This document shows positions 13,734 through 15,436 of a stretch of DNA of 15,436 nt, one piece after another. The notes under the pieces were generated by a model. It saw only the letters and a list, made by a program, of their open reading frames with translations. It was not told where the DNA came from and made no database searches. Both the position numbers and the translations under genes were made by a program. The DNA comes from Pseudomonadota bacterium (GTDB lineage: Bacteria; Pseudomonadota; Alphaproteobacteria; Rhizobiales; Devosiaceae). The stretch covers positions 1 to 15,436 of the forward strand of contig JAEYTN010000312.1 in NCBI GenBank assembly GCA_023433985.1, written 5' to 3'. How positions within the stretch are numbered: the stretch's first letter is position 1; each line of letters opens with the position of its first letter.

Positions 13734-15436
13734 CTACTCGGACGCCCGCTTGCCCGGGTTGTCAATATCGCCCTCCGGAGCATCCCCGGCACTCTGTGGC
13801 GGAGCCTGATCGTCGGCGATCCCCTCGTCGGGCTCGATGGCGCCCTCGCGGTCCGCCTTCATCACTGCGTCCAGCATCTCCGTCGAGCGGCGGACGAAGC
13901 CGATATAGGCGTCGCGGTCGTGGCGCACGGCGTAGCTGTCGCGCAGCATCCGCTCGTCGTGGCGCTGGAACGCGCCGGCGACCCGCGCCGCGTCGTCCTC
14001 GGCATGTCCAAGTGCCACCAGCGCCTGCTCCCCGAGTCGCAAGGCGGAGCGGAAAGTCTCGCGCTCGATCACCGAGACCCCGAGCGCCATCAGGTCGTGC
14101 GCGTGGCTGCGGTCGACGGCGCGCGCGGCGATGATGACGTCAGGGTAGTGACGCCGGATCAGCGCCGCGATCTGGAGGATACGGTCGCCGCCGGCCACGG
14201 CGATGACCACCATCTTGGCTCCGGCAATGCCGGCCGCTCGCAGGATATCGAGGCGTGCGCCGTCGCCATAGAACACCTTCACGCCGAAGCGCTTCACCAG
14301 TTCGATCTGCGCCGGATCGTCGTCGATCAGCGTCATCTCGAAGCCCTGGGCACGTAGCAGCCGGGTGACGATCTGCCCGAAGCGGCCATAGCCGAGCACC
14401 AGCACCTTGCCGGGCGCATCGACCCCCTCGGGCCCGGGTGGACGACCAGCCGTCCCCGCCCTGCTGTGGAGGCGCGGCGCCCACAGCCGGTCGAAGAGGA
14501 ACAGCAGGAACGGCGTCACGGCCATGGACAGCGCCACCACCACCGTCAGCAGTTCCACCTCCGGCCCCGAAAGGCTGCCGGCGGTGCGGGCAAACTGCAG
14601 CACCACGAAGGCGAACTCGCCCGCCTGGCTCAACAGCACCGCAAGCAGCAGCCGCTCGGCGAGGTGCATCCGGAAGAAGGCCGCAAGCACGAACAGGACC
14701 GCCATCTTGATGCCGATCAGTGCGACCACCAGCGCGATCACCGTCAGGGGGTTCTCGATCAGCACCGAGAAGGCGATCGACATGCCCACCGAGATGAAGA
14801 ACAGCCCCAGCAGCAGGCCCTTGAAGGGCTCGAGGTTGCTTTCGAGCTCATGCCGGTACTCGCTGTCGGCCAGCAGCACGCCGCCGAGGAATGCGCCCAG
14901 CGCCGGCGAGAGGTGGAAGCTCTCTGCCACCAGTGCCGCGCCGACTACCAGCGCGAGCGCAAAGGCGGTGAACGCCTCGGGCACCTTGGCGCGGGCGAGC
15001 CACGGCATCAGGAACGGCCTGATCACCCAGCGCGAGCCCGCCAGCGCCAGCAGGAAGGCGCCTACGAGGGCGAGGGCCACCCACCAGTCGAAAGGGTTCT
15101 CGACCGCCTCCAGCACCTCCTCGCCCAGCATCACCACCGGTGCCCCGCTCAGGCGGGCGAGCAGGGGGATAGCGGCGAGAATGGGGATCACGCTCACGTC
15201 CTGCACCAGCAGGATGGCGAGCGAGGCACGGCCGGTGTCGGTGCGCGTGATGTTGCGGCTCGCCACCGACTGCATCGCAATGGCGGTCGAGCTCATCGCC
15301 AGCGCCATGCCGATGACGATGGCCGCGGGCCAGGCAAAGCCGACGAGCTTGAAGGTAACCGCCAGCAGGGCGGTCGTGGCCGCCATCTGCGTCAGTCCCA
15401 TTCCGACCACCTTGTGCCGCATGCGCCACAAGTCGT
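13734..15436 (-). CDS. CPA2 family monovalent cation:proton antiporter, Kef-type (5' partial)
   Basis: This is a Kef-like K+/H+ (or Na+/H+) antiporter in the inner membrane. The frame is open to the right edge, and the first visible residues (DLWRMRHKVVGMG) belong inside the family's N-terminal half, so about 70 residues are missing. The visible 566 residues hold about ten transmembrane helices with the conserved GMALAMSSTAIAMQ and LGAFLGGVLLADSEYRHE motifs, then a linker and an RCK/TrkA-N nucleotide-binding domain (GKVLVLGYGRFGQIVTRLL, LIDDDPAQIELVKRFG, VFYGDGARLDILRAAG), and a long acidic C-terminal tail (EPDEGIADDQAPPQ). The architecture matches glutathione-gated KefB/KefC and YbaL; which one cannot be decided. 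It is followed by TSUP and VOC genes in an operon. Confidence 0.94.
   Translation of the reverse strand, partial: DLWRMRHKVVGMGLTQMAATTALLAVTFKLVGFAWPAAIVIGMALAMSSTAIAMQSVASRNITRTDTGRASLAILLVQDVSVIPILAAIPLLARLSGAPVVMLGEEVLEAVENPFDWWVALALVGAFLLALAGSRWVIRPFLMPWLARAKVPEAFTAFALALVVGAALVAESFHLSPALGAFLGGVLLADSEYRHELESNLEPFKGLLLGLFFISVGMSIAFSVLIENPLTVIALVVALIGIKMAVLFVLAAFFRMHLAERLLLAVLLSQAGEFAFVVLQFARTAGSLSGPEVELLTVVVALSMAVTPFLLFLFDRLWAPRLHSRAGTAGRPPGPEGVDAPGKVLVLGYGRFGQIVTRLLRAQGFEMTLIDDDPAQIELVKRFGVKVFYGDGARLDILRAAGIAGAKMVVIAVAGGDRILQIAALIRRHYPDVIIAARAVDRSHAHDLMALGVSVIERETFRSALRLGEQALVALGHAEDDAARVAGAFQRHDERMLRDSYAVRHDRDAYIGFVRRSTEMLDAVMKADREGAIEPDEGIADDQAPPQSAGDAPEGDIDNPGKRASE

Noticed and set aside
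1..15436. CRISPR array, insertion sequence, tRNA or attachment site
   Set aside because: No regularly spaced long repeats, transposase motifs, cloverleaf sequence or flanking direct repeats were found by eye; the CGTTCA units are too short and too close for CRISPR.

Overview
The window is a GC-rich, densely coded bacterial chromosome segment. The following suggest an alphaproteobacterium of the Hyphomicrobiales (Rhizobiales), perhaps Devosia-like: a separate small PntA membrane subunit ahead of pntB, a DUF992 secreted protein, YdcH/DUF465 small proteins, an S21 protein with a basic Ala/Arg-rich tail, and purE-purK beside rpsU. The genus is inferred from protein style only. No tRNA, rRNA, insertion sequence, phage gene or CRISPR array was seen, and no gap between genes exceeds 300 bases.

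Left part (1-4530): the end of a proton-translocating transhydrogenase operon (pntAB partial, pntB) converges on an aldo/keto reductase across a perfect 12-bp bidirectional terminator. The reductase lies downstream of a short-chain dehydrogenase. A TetR regulator is divergent from that pair, and two CGGAA-N5-TTCCG operators sit inside the shared promoter region. A terminator-like hairpin lies between the dehydrogenase and the reductase and looks like an attenuator.

Middle (4538-9060): a papain-like (C70-type) cysteine peptidase with an uncharacterised C-terminal half and a strong promoter; an unrecognised two-membrane-segment protein; a cytoplasmic DsbA/FrnE-like oxidoreductase; a small two-helix membrane protein; and a secreted DUF992 protein. 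Two clusters of 11-bp-period CGTTCA repeats lie 1.3 kb apart here.

Right part (9079-15436): rpsU (probably TTG start), then upstream on the same strand purK and purE. purK carries an apparent one-base deletion that cuts off its conserved last 46 residues. Then come a second TetR with a perfect 17-bp palindrome upstream, a divergent pair of YdcH/DUF465 genes, and a minus-strand operon of a Kef-type CPA2 antiporter (cut by the window edge), a TauE/SafE permease and a glyoxalase-fold protein overlapping it by 4 bp.

Several genes concern redox and reactive-carbonyl handling (transhydrogenase, two oxidoreductases under TetR control, FrnE, glyoxalase-like protein with a Kef-type antiporter). Apart from the operons named, this is ordinary chromosomal neighbourhood rather than one system. 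The observations most worth follow-up are the purK frameshift, the TetR operator architecture, the phased repeats and the peptidase.
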